Origin: Lachnospiraceae bacterium | GTDB taxonomy: Bacteria; Bacillota; Clostridia; Lachnospirales; Lachnospiraceae | Length of the DNA stretch: 64,000 nt | Direction of reading: 5' to 3' | Assembly: GCA_024690205.1 (NCBI GenBank) | Contig: JAILCX010000047.1 | Location: 1-64,000 of the forward strand | Shown: piece after piece, positions 44,371 to 54,041 of the stretch | Position numbering within the stretch: position 1 is the stretch's first letter | Layout of the letters: every line of letters begins with the position of its first letter | Notes under the pieces: model-generated | Database searches by the model: none | What the model was told of the DNA's origin: nothing | What the model saw: the letters and a program-made list of their open reading frames with translations, nothing else | Position numbers and translations under genes: made by a program

Positions 44371-45507
44371 ATGAGTGATGTGATCGAAATGGAAAAAACA
44401 AAGACTATCGATCTTGTAAAAGAGGATAATCTTGACACTATGCTTGCCGAAGCACCTCAGTTTGAACTTTCTGCAGAAGACCAGAAGACTGTTCAGAACT
44501 ATGTATCATCTATCGACATAACCGATACACAGATGGTCCTTCAGTACGGTGCAGGTGCACAAAAGAAGATCGCTGATTTTTCAGAATCTGCATTATCAAC
44601 CGTTAAGACAAAGGATCTAGGTGAAGTGGGATCCATGCTCTCTAATGTGGTTACAGAGCTCAAGAGTTTTGATGTAAGTGAGACCAAGGGAGGATTCTTG
44701 GGTCTCTTTAAAAAGGGCGCAAACCAGGTTACCGCTTTAAAGGCAAAGTATGATAAAGCAGAAGTGAATATAGACAAGATCTGCAAGGTCATGGAAGGAC
44801 ATCAGGTTACATTGCTTAAGGATATAGCAATGCTCGACAAGATGTATGATACAAACCTTGAGTATTATAAGGATCTTACTTTATACATTATGGCAGGAAA
44901 GGAAAAGCTTGAGGAAGCAAAGAGTGTTGAACTTCCCAGGCTACTTGCCGAAGCAGAACAGTCCGGACTTCCCGAGGATTCACAGAAGGCCAAGGATTAT
45001 GCTGAAAAGGTGGAAAGATTTGAAAAGAAGATCTATGATCTTGAACTTACAAGAAACATATCTCTTCAGATGGCTCCCCAGATAAGACTTATCCAGAATA
45101 ACGACACAACGATGTCTGAAAAGATACAGTCTACACTGGTTAATACCATTCCGCTTTGGAAGTCGCAGATGGTCATCGCCATTGGAATCAACCATGCAGG
45201 TGAAGCGGCAAAGGCTCAGAAGGAAGTTACCGATATGACCAACGAGCTTTTGAAGAAGAATGCCGAAGCATTAAAGATCGCGACAGTGGAATCCGCAAAG
45301 GAATCGGAAAGAGGTATCGTGGATATAGAGACTCTTACACAGACAAACAAGATGCTTATAGATACGCTTGATGAAGTCGTTCAGATTCAGCAGGAAGGCC
45401 GTCAGAAGCGTAAGGATGCCGAGGTTGAACTTGCCCGCATAGAAGATGAGATGAAGAATAAGCTCCTTGAAGTCAGCAAGCAGTCGGCAGTTAATATGGC
45501 AGAATGA
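44371..45507 (+). CDS. telA: TelA family toxic-anion resistance protein
   Basis: A 378-residue, mostly helical cytoplasmic protein. It carries the TelA signatures GAGAQKKIADFSE and GGFLGLFKKGANQVTALKAKYDKAE, with coiled coils and the conserved SLQMAPQIRLIQ. TelA proteins are associated with tolerance to tellurite, antibiotics and bacteriocins by an unknown mechanism. AAAGGAG precedes the ATG. The reading frame continues open past the TGA for over 50 codons with protein-like sequence (see findings). Confidence 0.93.
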   Translation: MSDVIEMEKTKTIDLVKEDNLDTMLAEAPQFELSAEDQKTVQNYVSSIDITDTQMVLQYGAGAQKKIADFSESALSTVKTKDLGEVGSMLSNVVTELKSFDVSETKGGFLGLFKKGANQVTALKAKYDKAEVNIDKICKVMEGHQVTLLKDIAMLDKMYDTNLEYYKDLTLYIMAGKEKLEEAKSVELPRLLAEAEQSGLPEDSQKAKDYAEKVERFEKKIYDLELTRNISLQMAPQIRLIQNNDTTMSEKIQSTLVNTIPLWKSQMVIAIGINHAGEAAKAQKEVTDMTNELLKKNAEALKIATVESAKESERGIVDIETLTQTNKMLIDTLDEVVQIQQEGRQKRKDAEVELARIEDEMKNKLLEVSKQSAVNMAE

Positions 45508-45600
45508 TTTGATTATCTTTTTGACGGCAACGGCTACCCGGGGTTATACCGTGCAGGCACTGAGCTGGGATATGATAATTATTATTTCAAAGATAAAGAT

Positions 45601-45632
45601 AAAAGAGCACTTTCATTTGAAAGTGCTCTTTT
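45601..45632. terminator. Bidirectional terminator between telA and tRNA-Leu
   Basis: A perfect 15-base inverted repeat, AAAAGAGCACTTTCA and its complement, with a two-base centre. It ends in four T on either strand, so it can end telA (plus) and the tRNA (minus). Confidence 0.92.
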
Positions 45633-45650
45633 CATAAGAATATCAAATGC

Positions 45651-45734
45651 TGCCGGCGGCGGGACTTGAACCCGCACGATGTTGCCATCAACAGATTTTG
45701 AGTCTGCCTCGTCTGCCAATTCCGACACGCCGGC
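45651..45734 (-). tRNA. tRNA-Leu (anticodon CAA)
   Basis: On the minus strand it starts GCCGGCG and ends CGCCGGC plus discriminator A, with a seven-base acceptor stem. The anticodon arm is CAGA-CTCAAAA-TCTG, giving CAA for UUG codons. A long variable arm and a GGTTCAAGTCC T-arm mark a class II leucine tRNA. 84 bases, CCA not encoded. The region 45508-45885 has no protein gene: it holds the terminator, this tRNA and the promoter of the next gene. Confidence 0.96.
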
Positions 45735-45823
45735 TTACAGATAGATATCCTACCATAATTATCATATGTTCGCAAGATGAACAATATATGGGTTAAACCA
45801 CTTTTAAAACTACCATATATTGA

Positions 45824-45851
45824 TTGTAAATCTATGCTCGTATGCTATAAT
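45824..45851 (+). promoter_or_regulatory. Promoter of the zinc-finger/polA/coaE unit
   Basis: TTGTAA (45824-45829), a 16-base spacer, TATAAT (45846-45851) with TGC before it (extended -10). Nothing else upstream explains expression of this run. Confidence 0.65.
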
Positions 45852-45885
45852 GATAGTTGGGTGTTTTTAGCCATGGAGACGTATA

Positions 45886-46209
45886 ATGGACTGTAAAAAA
45901 ACGGTCAGACTTATAAACAGATTTTTGGAAGATGATCTTGAAACTGAAGAGTTACAGGATTTTCTTGATCATGTAAAAACTTGCGAAGAATGCAATGAGG
46001 AATTGACCATTGCATTCCTTGTAAAGGAAGGCGTGGCACGTCTTGAAAACGGAAGTGTTTTCGATCTTCAAAAAGAGCTTGATACAACTATTAACAAGGC
46101 CGATCATTCGCTTAGGATACGTGAGGGAATGCAGTGGGTATACTACCTGATCATCGGTCTCATAGTTGTTGCAATAACATTCCTTATACTCATACTCGTA
46201 TTTCTTTAA
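45886..46209 (+). CDS. Small zinc-finger (zf-HC2-like) membrane protein, anti-sigma-factor-like
   Basis: A 107-residue protein. The N-terminal cytoplasmic part has the HxxxCxxC zinc motif of anti-sigma factors (HVKTCEEC) and an upstream CKK. One membrane helix lies at about 84-106, and almost nothing follows outside. Anti-sigma factors of this class hold an ECF sigma at the membrane, yet no sigma gene is adjacent. ATG 45886 lies after GGAG and a good promoter. It is followed directly by polA with no gap. Confidence 0.82.
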   Translation: MDCKKTVRLINRFLEDDLETEELQDFLDHVKTCEECNEELTIAFLVKEGVARLENGSVFDLQKELDTTINKADHSLRIREGMQWVYYLIIGLIVVAITFLILILVFL

Positions 46210-48849
46210 ATGGAAAAACTCGTACTTATTGACGGACACAGCATTTTAAACAGGGCATTTTTCGGAGTCCCCGAACTTACCAATTCGGAGGGCCTTCATA
46301 CCAATGCCATATACGGCTTCCTTAACATCATGTTTAAGATAATAGATGAGGAAAAACCCGACTATCTGACGGTTGCTTTTGATGTTTCCCATCCTACATT
46401 CCGGCATGAGATGTTTAAGGATTATAAGGGCACAAGAAAGCAGATGGACGATTCTTTGAGGGAACAGGTTCCCGTTATGAAGGACGTCCTTAAAGCCATG
46501 GGAATAAAGATCGTAGAGTGCCCCGGATTTGAAGCCGATGATATTTTGGGAACCATTGCACGACTCGGCGAAAGAGCCGGAATGGATGTTTCGCTTGTAT
46601 CGGGTGACCGTGACCTTTTGCAGATCGCTACTGACAGGATAAAGATAAGGATCCCCAAGACAAAGGGCGGATCTACGACAGTAGAAGATTATTACGCATC
46701 CGATGTGGCTTCCGCATATGGAGTTACACCTTCGGAGTTTATAGATCTTAAGGCTTTAATGGGTGACAGTGCCGATAACATTCCCGGTGTCCCTAAGGTC
46801 GGACAAAAGACTGCCACAGAACTTATTAAGTCATATCACAGCGTGGAAGGTGTATACGAGAACCTTTCCGAGATAAAAGGGAATGCGGTAAAAGCTTCCC
46901 TTGAAGAGAACAGAGCGCTTGCCGATCTTTCAAAGGTGCTTGCAACGATAAAGACGGATGTAGAACTTGACTATTCGTTTGATGATGCACGTGTCGGAAA
47001 TTTCTTTAATCAGGATGCATATGTCCTTTTTAAAAAGCTGGAGTTCAAGAACTATCTTGGTAAATTTGAGACCAAGATAGATTACGGCAATATCTCGGAC
47101 AAGTTCAGGATGATCGAAGATCCTTCCGATGCGGATGCTTTTGTTAAAAAGACCTGTCAAAGCAAAGCGCCTGTCGCTATCTGTGTTATCCGTGATGATA
47201 AGGAAAAGGATGAACTGCTCGGTATTTCAATATCGACTGATGATGAGACGGTATTCATCAAAAAGTGGATGCTTATTTCAGATGATGCTATTTCATCATT
47301 TGTCGATGAGTTAAGTAAGAACCGTTTGGTAGTATCCGATGATGTTAAAGGTCTTTACGGATTTATAAAGGATGACAATAAGAAAGATTTCTTTGATGTG
47401 GTTATAGGAGCTTATCTTATAAACCCTCTTAAAAACGATTACGGTTTTATAGATATAGGCTCAGAATACCTCAACCTTCTTGTTACGGAAAAGAGCCAGT
47501 TTGCATCAAAGCTTTCGTTATCGCAGGCCATGGAGCAAAAGAAGGATGAATTTACGGAATATGTCTGCTTTGCTTCATACATCTGTCTTAATGCCTGTCC
47601 TTTGATAAGCAAAAGACTTGAAGATGACGGGATGACAGGGATTTTTAATGAGATGGAAATGCCTCTTACCCGCGTGATCTTTGATATGGAAAGAGCCGGT
47701 ATAAAAGCTGTTCCCGAAAAGCTTACCGCATATTCCAAAATGCTTTCCGAAAACATAGAGCGTCTTGAAAAGAGCATCTATGAAAAGGCGGGCGTTGAGT
47801 TTAATATCAACTCGCCCAAACAGCTCGGTGAAGTTTTATTTGAAAAGATGTCACTTCCCGGCGGCAAAAAGACAAAGACAGGATATTCGACCGCAGCCGA
47901 TGTTCTTGAAAGAATGTCCGGTGAATATCCGATCGTTAAAGAGATACTTGATTACAGGGCTTACACAAAGTTAAAGAGCACTTACGCGGATGCCCTTCTG
48001 GGTTACCTTAAAGAAGATGGAAGGATCCACTCGACATTTAACCAGACCGTTACGGCAACCGGAAGATTATCGTCGCAGGATCCCAACCTTCAGAACATTC
48101 CGATCAGGATGGAACTTGGAAGACAGATAAGAAAGGTCTTTGTTCCCGAAGACGGATACATCTTCATGGATGCCGATTATTCGCAGATCGAATTAAGAGT
48201 GCTTGCATCGCTTTCAAATGATCCGGAACTCATAAAAGCCTATACGGAACATGCGGACATTCACCGTTCAACCGCATCGCTCGTTTTTCATGTGCCGTAT
48301 GATGAAGTTACGGACCTTATGAGAAGAAGAGCAAAAGCTGTTAACTTCGGTATCGTATACGGAATATCCGCTTTCGGACTGGGAGAGGATCTCGGGATTT
48401 CCCAAAAGGAAGCAAAGAAATATATAGAAGATTATTTTGAGACCTATCCTTCGATCAAGAAATTCCTTGATGACAAGGTTGAGTTTGCCAGATCAAATGG
48501 ATATGCACTTACCTATTACGGAAGAAGGCGTCCGATACCCGAGCTTAAAAGCTCTAACTTCATGGTAAGGTCGTTCGGTGAAAGAGTAGCGATGAACTCG
48601 CCGATTCAGGGAACGGCTGCCGACATCATAAAAAAGGCCATGATAAATGTTCATGACCGTTTAAGGAAAGAGGGCCTTAAAACAAAACTCATCCTTCAGG
48701 TTCATGACGAACTGCTTTTGGAAGTGCCGCTTGACGAAAAGGATAAAGCCGAAGAGATCTTAAGACAGGAGATGATCCGTGCGACCGATCTTTCGGTAAA
48801 GATGGAAGTTGATCTTCACACGGGAAATGACTGGTTCGAGGCCAAGTAA
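46210..48849 (+). CDS. polA: DNA polymerase I
   Basis: An 879-residue polymerase. Residues 1-290 are the 5' nuclease (LVLIDGHSILNRAFFG, CPGFEADDILG, LMGDSADNIPGVPKVG). Residues 300-470 are a 3'-5' exonuclease-like domain without clear acidic catalytic motifs, as in the Bacillus enzyme. The rest is the polymerase: motif A DADYSQIELR, motif B RRRAKAVNFGIVYG, motif C VHDELLLEVP. It fills gaps in repair and removes RNA primers. The ATG abuts the previous stop without a ribosome site, so translation is presumably coupled. Confidence 0.97.
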   Translation: MEKLVLIDGHSILNRAFFGVPELTNSEGLHTNAIYGFLNIMFKIIDEEKPDYLTVAFDVSHPTFRHEMFKDYKGTRKQMDDSLREQVPVMKDVLKAMGIKIVECPGFEADDILGTIARLGERAGMDVSLVSGDRDLLQIATDRIKIRIPKTKGGSTTVEDYYASDVASAYGVTPSEFIDLKALMGDSADNIPGVPKVGQKTATELIKSYHSVEGVYENLSEIKGNAVKASLEENRALADLSKVLATIKTDVELDYSFDDARVGNFFNQDAYVLFKKLEFKNYLGKFETKIDYGNISDKFRMIEDPSDADAFVKKTCQSKAPVAICVIRDDKEKDELLGISISTDDETVFIKKWMLISDDAISSFVDELSKNRLVVSDDVKGLYGFIKDDNKKDFFDVVIGAYLINPLKNDYGFIDIGSEYLNLLVTEKSQFASKLSLSQAMEQKKDEFTEYVCFASYICLNACPLISKRLEDDGMTGIFNEMEMPLTRVIFDMERAGIKAVPEKLTAYSKMLSENIERLEKSIYEKAGVEFNINSPKQLGEVLFEKMSLPGGKKTKTGYSTAADVLERMSGEYPIVKEILDYRAYTKLKSTYADALLGYLKEDGRIHSTFNQTVTATGRLSSQDPNLQNIPIRMELGRQIRKVFVPEDGYIFMDADYSQIELRVLASLSNDPELIKAYTEHADIHRSTASLVFHVPYDEVTDLMRRRAKAVNFGIVYGISAFGLGEDLGISQKEAKKYIEDYFETYPSIKKFLDDKVEFARSNGYALTYYGRRRPIPELKSSNFMVRSFGERVAMNSPIQGTAADIIKKAMINVHDRLRKEGLKTKLILQVHDELLLEVPLDEKDKAEEILRQEMIRATDLSVKMEVDLHTGNDWFEAK

Positions 48850-48850
48850 T

Positions 48851-49441
48851 ATGAAAGTGATCGGTATTACGGGAGGTGTCGGTTGCGGCAAAAGCACGAT
48901 CGTCACCGCGATGGAAAAGAAATATTCCTGTGCCGTATTGATGGCTGATGATGCTGCCCATAAAGTATACGCTAAAGGGTGTGATGCTTATCACAAACTT
49001 GTTGAGCTTCTGGGACAGGATGTTCTTGATGAAGATAAGAATATAGACCGCAAAAAGATGGCGGCTTTGATACTTGATGATGAAGAGCTTTTGGGTAAGG
49101 TCAACTCAATTGTTCATCCTGCAGTTAAAGATTACATCTTATCAAGGATCAAAGAAGAAAAAGAATCAAAAGAGCATGAGTTCTTTTTGCTTGAGGCGGC
49201 GCTTTTGATAGAATGCGGTTATAATGATATCGTGGATGAAATGTGGTATGTATATGCCGATGAATCCACAAGACGTGCGCGGCTTAAGACGCAAAGAGGT
49301 TATACGGATGAAAGGATCGATTCCATACTTGATTTCCAGCTTTCTGATGAGGGTTTCAGAAACGGATCGGACTTTGTCATAGATAACAGCAATACAGTTG
49401 ATGAGAGCATGTTACAGATAGCAAAAAGGATCGGAAAATGA
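48851..49441 (+). CDS. coaE: Dephospho-CoA kinase
   Basis: A 196-residue kinase making CoA from dephospho-CoA. The P-loop is GITGGVGCGKSTIV at residues 5-18; LMADDAAHKVY and the CoA-binding HPAVKDYI are family landmarks. ATG 48851 gives the family-typical MKVIGITGG opening; a longer frame from 48809 would lie in the polA end. It overlaps the FtsA-like gene by four bases (ATGA). polA-coaE linkage is common in Firmicutes. Confidence 0.96.
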   Translation: MKVIGITGGVGCGKSTIVTAMEKKYSCAVLMADDAAHKVYAKGCDAYHKLVELLGQDVLDEDKNIDRKKMAALILDDEELLGKVNSIVHPAVKDYILSRIKEEKESKEHEFFLLEAALLIECGYNDIVDEMWYVYADESTRRARLKTQRGYTDERIDSILDFQLSDEGFRNGSDFVIDNSNTVDESMLQIAKRIGK

Positions 49442-51555
49442 AGGAAAAACTTGTATTCGGCTTGGATATAGGAACAAGAAGCATTGTAGGAACCGTCGGC
49501 TACAGAAAGCAGGACAAGTTCGTTGTCGTTGCCCAAAGGGTCAAGGAGCATGAGACAAGAGCGATGCTTGACGGACAGATCCACGATATACAGAAAGTCG
49601 GAGATACGATTCGTGAAGTAAAGGTAAGACTTGAAGAAGCCATCGGTGAAAAACTCGAAGGTGTATGTATCGCTGCGGCAGGCCGTGTTCTTTTTACCGT
49701 AAATACACATGCCGAGACTGAGATCGATAACAGAGAAGTTACCGAAGAGGATATTTATTCCCTGATCTCACAGGGTGTTGAAAATGCATATACGGAATTC
49801 CTCTCAAAACAGGATGAGAATTCCCAGATGAAGTTCTACTGCGTAGGACATTCCGTTGTCAGGTTTTTCTTAAACGGAAACCAGATATCAAATCTTGAGG
49901 GACACAAGGCAAGGAACATAGGCGTTGACCTTATCGCAACATTCCTTCCCGATGAAGTAGTAGACGGACTTTATAAAGCCGTTGAGATCGCAGGCTTAAG
50001 AGTCGACAACCTCACTTTGGAGCCTATTGCGGCGATCGGTCTTGCGATACCCGAAAGATTCAGGATGTTGAACATTGCACTTATAGACGTGGGTGCAGGT
50101 ACATCCGATATCTCAATCACCAATGACGGATGCATCCTTGCTTACGGCATGATCCCGATGGCGGGTGATGCCTTGACGGAGAGCATTGCAAAAGCTTGTC
50201 TTGTTGATTTTGCGGAAGCTGAAAAGATAAAGAAGGAAGCCGACTACAAAGAAGAGATAGAATATATGGATATCATGCTCCTTCCACAAAAGATCAAACA
50301 GGAAGAAGTATTAAAGATAATGGATGACACTCTTGAAGAGATGTCACAGCTTGCAGCCGACAAGATAAAGGAATTAAACGGCGGACGTTCGGTAAGTGCT
50401 GTATTCATCGTCGGAGGCGGCGGAAAGAATATCCACTACGCAAACAAGGTTGCGGATAAACTTGGAATCGCAAGGGAAAGAGTTGCTCTTCGTGGTGAAG
50501 AGGTCATGCAGTCCGTTGTATTTGAAGAAGATATCAAAAAGGATTCACTTCTTGTTACACCTGTTGGTATCTGTCTTAACTATTATGAGCAGAGTAATAA
50601 CTTTATCTTTGTTTCGTTTAACGGATCAAGGATAAAGCTTTATGACAATAACAACCTAAGCGTCGGTGATGTTGCGATGCAGGCACAGTTCCCGAATGAC
50701 GGTCTGTTTCCCAAACGTGGTCCTGCTCTTGAATATACGCTTAACGGAAAGGCACGCATGTTAAGAGGTCTGCCCGGAGAAGCAGCTGTCATTACCATAA
50801 ACGATGAACCGGCATTTATTACGAGCAAGATCAGGGAAAACGACGTGATTCACGTTAAGGAATCAACAGCCGGCCCTGCAGCAACATTAAGCCTTGAAGA
50901 TCTTGAAGAACTTTCCGAATCAATAAGCTTTGACGTTAACGGAGTGAACGTTTCGGTTCCAAAGTTTGCATCGGTAAACGGCACTCTGCAGTCAAAGTTT
51001 TATGAGATCGAAGACGGCGATGATATCGAGATCGTTAATTACTATACAGTAAAGCAGATCGCTGACTTTATGGATGTTATCATTGATCCGGGAATGAACA
51101 TCTATGTTAATAACAAGCTTGCAGATCTGGAGGCAAAGGTCTACGAAAACTTCTCTGTTAACTGGACGCTTGAAACAGTTAAGTCTGAACGAGAGATCAT
51201 CGAAGAGGAAAAGGCAGCCGAAGAAGATTACTCTTACGAAGAGCTTCCTGAAGATGAAGCACCTGAAACGGAAAAGACAGACGATGCTGACAGCTTCAGC
51301 AACCTTCCCGATGATGACGGAGAATACAAAGGACCTACACCCGTCAGCGTTATAACGGTAAATGTAAACGGCGCACCCGTCATATTAAGAGGAAAACAGA
51401 ACTTCGTCTTTGTGGATGTCTTTGATGCGATAAACTTTAACCTCGCCGATTCAAAAGGCAGAAGGATAGTTACAACACTAAACGGCAAACAGGCCCAGTA
51501 CATGGAAGCTCTTAAGGATAACGATGAAGTAGAGATATATTGGGAGGAAAAGTGA
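49438..51555 (+). CDS. FtsA-like actin-fold protein with C-terminal beta-grasp-like repeats
   Basis: A 705-residue protein. Residues 1-360 are an FtsA/PilM-type actin fold: LVFGLDIGTRSIVG (phosphate 1), IDVGAGTSDIS (phosphate 2) and VFIVGGGGKNIH (adenosine). The C-terminal ~320 residues are beta-rich. They seem to hold three repeated small domains, each closing with a strand like ENDVIHVKE, DGDDIEIVN or DNDEVEIYW, with an acidic Glu-rich insert near 585-630. FtsA proteins polymerise on the membrane and anchor FtsZ, but this one lacks an obvious C-terminal amphipathic helix. Clostridial relatives are annotated FtsA-like without proof. It overlaps coaE by four bases and walJ by four. Confidence 0.85.
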   Translation: MKEKLVFGLDIGTRSIVGTVGYRKQDKFVVVAQRVKEHETRAMLDGQIHDIQKVGDTIREVKVRLEEAIGEKLEGVCIAAAGRVLFTVNTHAETEIDNREVTEEDIYSLISQGVENAYTEFLSKQDENSQMKFYCVGHSVVRFFLNGNQISNLEGHKARNIGVDLIATFLPDEVVDGLYKAVEIAGLRVDNLTLEPIAAIGLAIPERFRMLNIALIDVGAGTSDISITNDGCILAYGMIPMAGDALTESIAKACLVDFAEAEKIKKEADYKEEIEYMDIMLLPQKIKQEEVLKIMDDTLEEMSQLAADKIKELNGGRSVSAVFIVGGGGKNIHYANKVADKLGIARERVALRGEEVMQSVVFEEDIKKDSLLVTPVGICLNYYEQSNNFIFVSFNGSRIKLYDNNNLSVGDVAMQAQFPNDGLFPKRGPALEYTLNGKARMLRGLPGEAAVITINDEPAFITSKIRENDVIHVKESTAGPAATLSLEDLEELSESISFDVNGVNVSVPKFASVNGTLQSKFYEIEDGDDIEIVNYYTVKQIADFMDVIIDPGMNIYVNNKLADLEAKVYENFSVNWTLETVKSEREIIEEEKAAEEDYSYEELPEDEAPETEKTDDADSFSNLPDDDGEYKGPTPVSVITVNVNGAPVILRGKQNFVFVDVFDAINFNLADSKGRRIVTTLNGKQAQYMEALKDNDEVEIYWEEK

Positions 51556-52367
51556 GAATAACGAGTATCGCCTCGGGCTCGAGCGGAAACTGTATATACG
51601 TCGGCTCGGATACGACGCATCTTCTGGTCGATGTCGGTATCAGCGGAAAGAGAGTCCTTGAAGGTATAGATCAGCTTGATCTTTCAATAAACGATATAGA
51701 CGGGATACTTATTACCCATGAACACTCTGACCACATAGCGGGTCTTGGTGTCATATCCCGTAAATACGGTATCCCGATTTATGCTACATCAAAGACCAAA
51801 GAAGCTATTCTCGGAATGAGGAACTTAGGTAAGATAGACGAAGATCTTTTTACCGAAGTAAAAGCAGATAACAAGCTTACCATCAAAGATATAGTCGTTA
51901 ATCCCATGAAGATCTCGCACGATGCCGCAGATCCCGTGGCTTACAGATTCCAGCACGGATCATCAAGAGTTTCGGTGTGTACGGATCTTGGGACTTATAC
52001 GGATTATACGGTAGAGAGCTTAAAGAATATGGATGTGCTTTTTATCGAAGCCAACCACGATGTAAATATGCTTGAGGTCGGACCGTATCCATATTATCTT
52101 AAACAGAGGATACTTGGTGAAAGAGGTCATCTTTCAAATGAAAGTGCGGGTAACCTCTTAAGCAGGATATTAAATGATAATCTTAAAGCCATTTTCCTTG
52201 GACATTTAAGTAAGGAAAACAATCTTCCCGAGCTGGCCTACGAATCAGTAAGATGCGAAGTTAACATGAACCAGGAACTTCGTGGTTATAAAGGCATTAA
52301 AATATCGGATATTCCAATGTATGTTGCCAAAAGAGATACAATGTCAAAGATCGTTGAGATCGCATAG
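51552..52367 (+). CDS. walJ: WalJ/YycJ-type metallo-beta-lactamase-fold hydrolase
   Basis: A 271-residue hydrolase. SIASGSSGNCIYVG opens the protein; the metal site is THEHSDHIAG near residue 57, and later Asp/His residues (SHDAADP, ANHDVN, LGHLSKENN) complete two metals. YycJ/WalJ proteins are DNA exonucleases linked to cell-division/replication coordination. The start is GTG 51552 with GGGAGG four bases upstream; the GTGA overlaps the stop of the FtsA-like gene. No lactamase activity is implied. Confidence 0.9.
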   Translation: MRITSIASGSSGNCIYVGSDTTHLLVDVGISGKRVLEGIDQLDLSINDIDGILITHEHSDHIAGLGVISRKYGIPIYATSKTKEAILGMRNLGKIDEDLFTEVKADNKLTIKDIVVNPMKISHDAADPVAYRFQHGSSRVSVCTDLGTYTDYTVESLKNMDVLFIEANHDVNMLEVGPYPYYLKQRILGERGHLSNESAGNLLSRILNDNLKAIFLGHLSKENNLPELAYESVRCEVNMNQELRGYKGIKISDIPMYVAKRDTMSKIVEIA

Positions 52368-52379
52368 AAAGGAAGTTTT

Positions 52380-52652
52380 ATGAGCAAGACAATCATAACT
52401 GTAGTAGGTAAGGATACCGTTGGTATTATCGCAAGGGTCTGCACATATTTGGCAGACAATTCCATCAATATCGAAGACATCTCACAGACTATAGTTCAGG
52501 GTTATTTTAACATGATGATGGTGGTTGATATGGAAAAGTGTGAAAAGCACTTTATCGACGTTGCCGAGGAACTTGAAAAACTCGGAAATGACATCGGAGT
52601 CATAATCCATGCCCAGAAAGAAGAAATATTTGAAAAGATGCACAGATTCTGA
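52380..52652 (+). CDS. ACT-domain protein (UPF0237)
   Basis: A 90-residue protein that is a single ACT domain: TIITVVGKDTVGIIARVCTYLADNSINIEDISQT. ACT domains bind amino acids or similar ligands. The UPF0237 type is nearly always beside a UPF0210 gene, as here nine bases downstream, so it probably regulates that partner. AAAGGAAG lies upstream. Confidence 0.93.
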   Translation: MSKTIITVVGKDTVGIIARVCTYLADNSINIEDISQTIVQGYFNMMMVVDMEKCEKHFIDVAEELEKLGNDIGVIIHAQKEEIFEKMHRF

Positions 52653-52661
52653 GGAAAAGAC

Positions 52662-54026
52662 ATGATAAATTTACGTGAAGTATCGGAAACAAATGAAATG
52701 ATATCCAAGGAAAACCTTGATGTGAGGACCATCACACTTGGAATATCACTCCTTGACTGTATCGATTCCGATAAAGAAAAGTTAAAGAAAAACATATTCG
52801 ATAAGATATACGAGTCAGCAAAGGACCTTGTTTCAACAGGAGACCGTATCTCAAAGTATTACGGTATTCCCATTGTTAATAAGCGTATCTCCGTAACTCC
52901 GATTGCCATGGTAGGAGGAGCTGCCTGCAAGACCCCCGAGGACTTTACAGAGATAGCAGTTACGCTTGATGAAGCGGCTAAAAAGGTCGGAGTTAACTTT
53001 ATCGGCGGTTATTCCGCACTTGTTTCAAAAGGAATGACTGCGGCAGATGAGATGCTGATACGTTCAATTCCCCTTGCACTTTCCAAAACGGAAAGGATAA
53101 TGAGCTCCGTATGTGTCGGTTCAACAAGGACCGGTATCGATATGGATGCGGTAAGGCTGATGGGTGATGTAATAAAGCAGACTGCGGAACTTACGAAGGA
53201 TAATGATTCGATAGGATGCACGAAGCTTGTTGTTTTGTGTAACGCACCTGATGATAATCCGTTCATGGCCGGTGCTTTCCACGGCGTTACCGAGGGAGAT
53301 AAAGTCATAAATGTCGGAGTATCAGGTCCCGGAGTTGTTAAGACAGCTCTTGAAAAGGTAAGAGGTGAAAGCTTCGAAGTCCTTTGTGAAACGATAAAGA
53401 CAACTGCCTGCAAGGTTACAAGAGTAGGTCAGCTTGTTGCGATGGAAGCATCAAAGAGACTTGGTGTTCCTTTCGGGATCGTGGATCTGTCCCTTGCTCC
53501 CACACCGGCTATCGGTGATTCGGTTGCTGATATCCTTTGCGAGATGGGTCTTGAAAGCGCCGGTGCACCCGGAACAACGGCTGCTCTTGCAATACTGAAC
53601 GATCAGGTTAAAAAGGGCGGTGTTATGGCTGCTTCCTATGTCGGCGGTCTTTCGGGAGCATTCATTCCCGTATCCGAAGACCAGGGCATGATAGATGCTG
53701 CCGAGTGCGGTTCCCTTTCTATAGAAAAACTGGAAGCCATGACATGCGTATGCTCTGTAGGACTTGACATGATCGCAATTCCCGGTGATACACCGAACAC
53801 AACGATTTCAGGTATCATCGCAGATGAGATGGCTATCGGTATGATAAACCAAAAGACCACGGCCGTAAGAATAATCCCCGTCATCGGAAAGGGTGTCGGA
53901 GACAATTGTGAATTCGGCGGACTTTTGGGCCATGCTCCGATAATGAAAGTCAATCCTTTCTCATGCTCGGATTTTGTTAACAGACAAGGCAGGATACCTG
54001 CTCCGATACACAGTTTCAAGAACTGA
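52662..54026 (+). CDS. UPF0210 (DUF711/PFL) family protein
   Basis: A 454-residue protein with the family's regions: [13 protein letters not shown], a glycine-rich [12 protein letters not shown], and [15 protein letters not shown] near the C-terminus. UPF0210 proteins resemble the glycyl-radical enzyme fold but lack a documented activity. The paired ACT protein suggests allosteric control by a small molecule. No signal or membrane segment. GAGGAAA precedes the ATG. Confidence 0.93.
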   Translation: MINLREVSETNEMISKENLDVRTITLGISLLDCIDSDKEKLKKNIFDKIYESAKDLVSTGDRISKYYGIPIVNKRISVTPIAMVGGAACKTPEDFTEIAVTLDEAAKKVGVNFIGGYSALVSKGMTAADEMLIRSIPLALSKTERIMSSVCVGSTRTGIDMDAVRLMGDVIKQTAELTKDNDSIGCTKLVVLCNAPDDNPFMAGAFHGVTEGDKVINVGVSGPGVVKTALEKVRGESFEVLCETIKTTACKVTRVGQLVAMEASKRLGVPFGIVDLSLAPTPAIGDSVADILCEMGLESAGAPGTTAALAILNDQVKKGGVMAASYVGGLSGAFIPVSEDQGMIDAAECGSLSIEKLEAMTCVCSVGLDMIAIPGDTPNTTISGIIADEMAIGMINQKTTAVRIIPVIGKGVGDNCEFGGLLGHAPIMKVNPFSCSDFVNRQGRIPAPIHSFKN

Positions 54027-54041
54027 TCTTTTGAGGAAATA

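Noticed and set aside
44371..45507. A true tellurite-resistance island
   Set aside because: The XpaC/TelA pair is widespread and chromosomal in Firmicutes; no other resistance or mobility genes are nearby.
45640..45740. A second tRNA or rRNA beside tRNA-Leu
   Set aside because: Only one cloverleaf can be built; flanks are terminator and promoter sequence.
51552..52367. A beta-lactam resistance gene
   Set aside because: The metallo-beta-lactamase fold here matches the WalJ/YycJ DNA-processing group in opening motif and context, not a lactamase.
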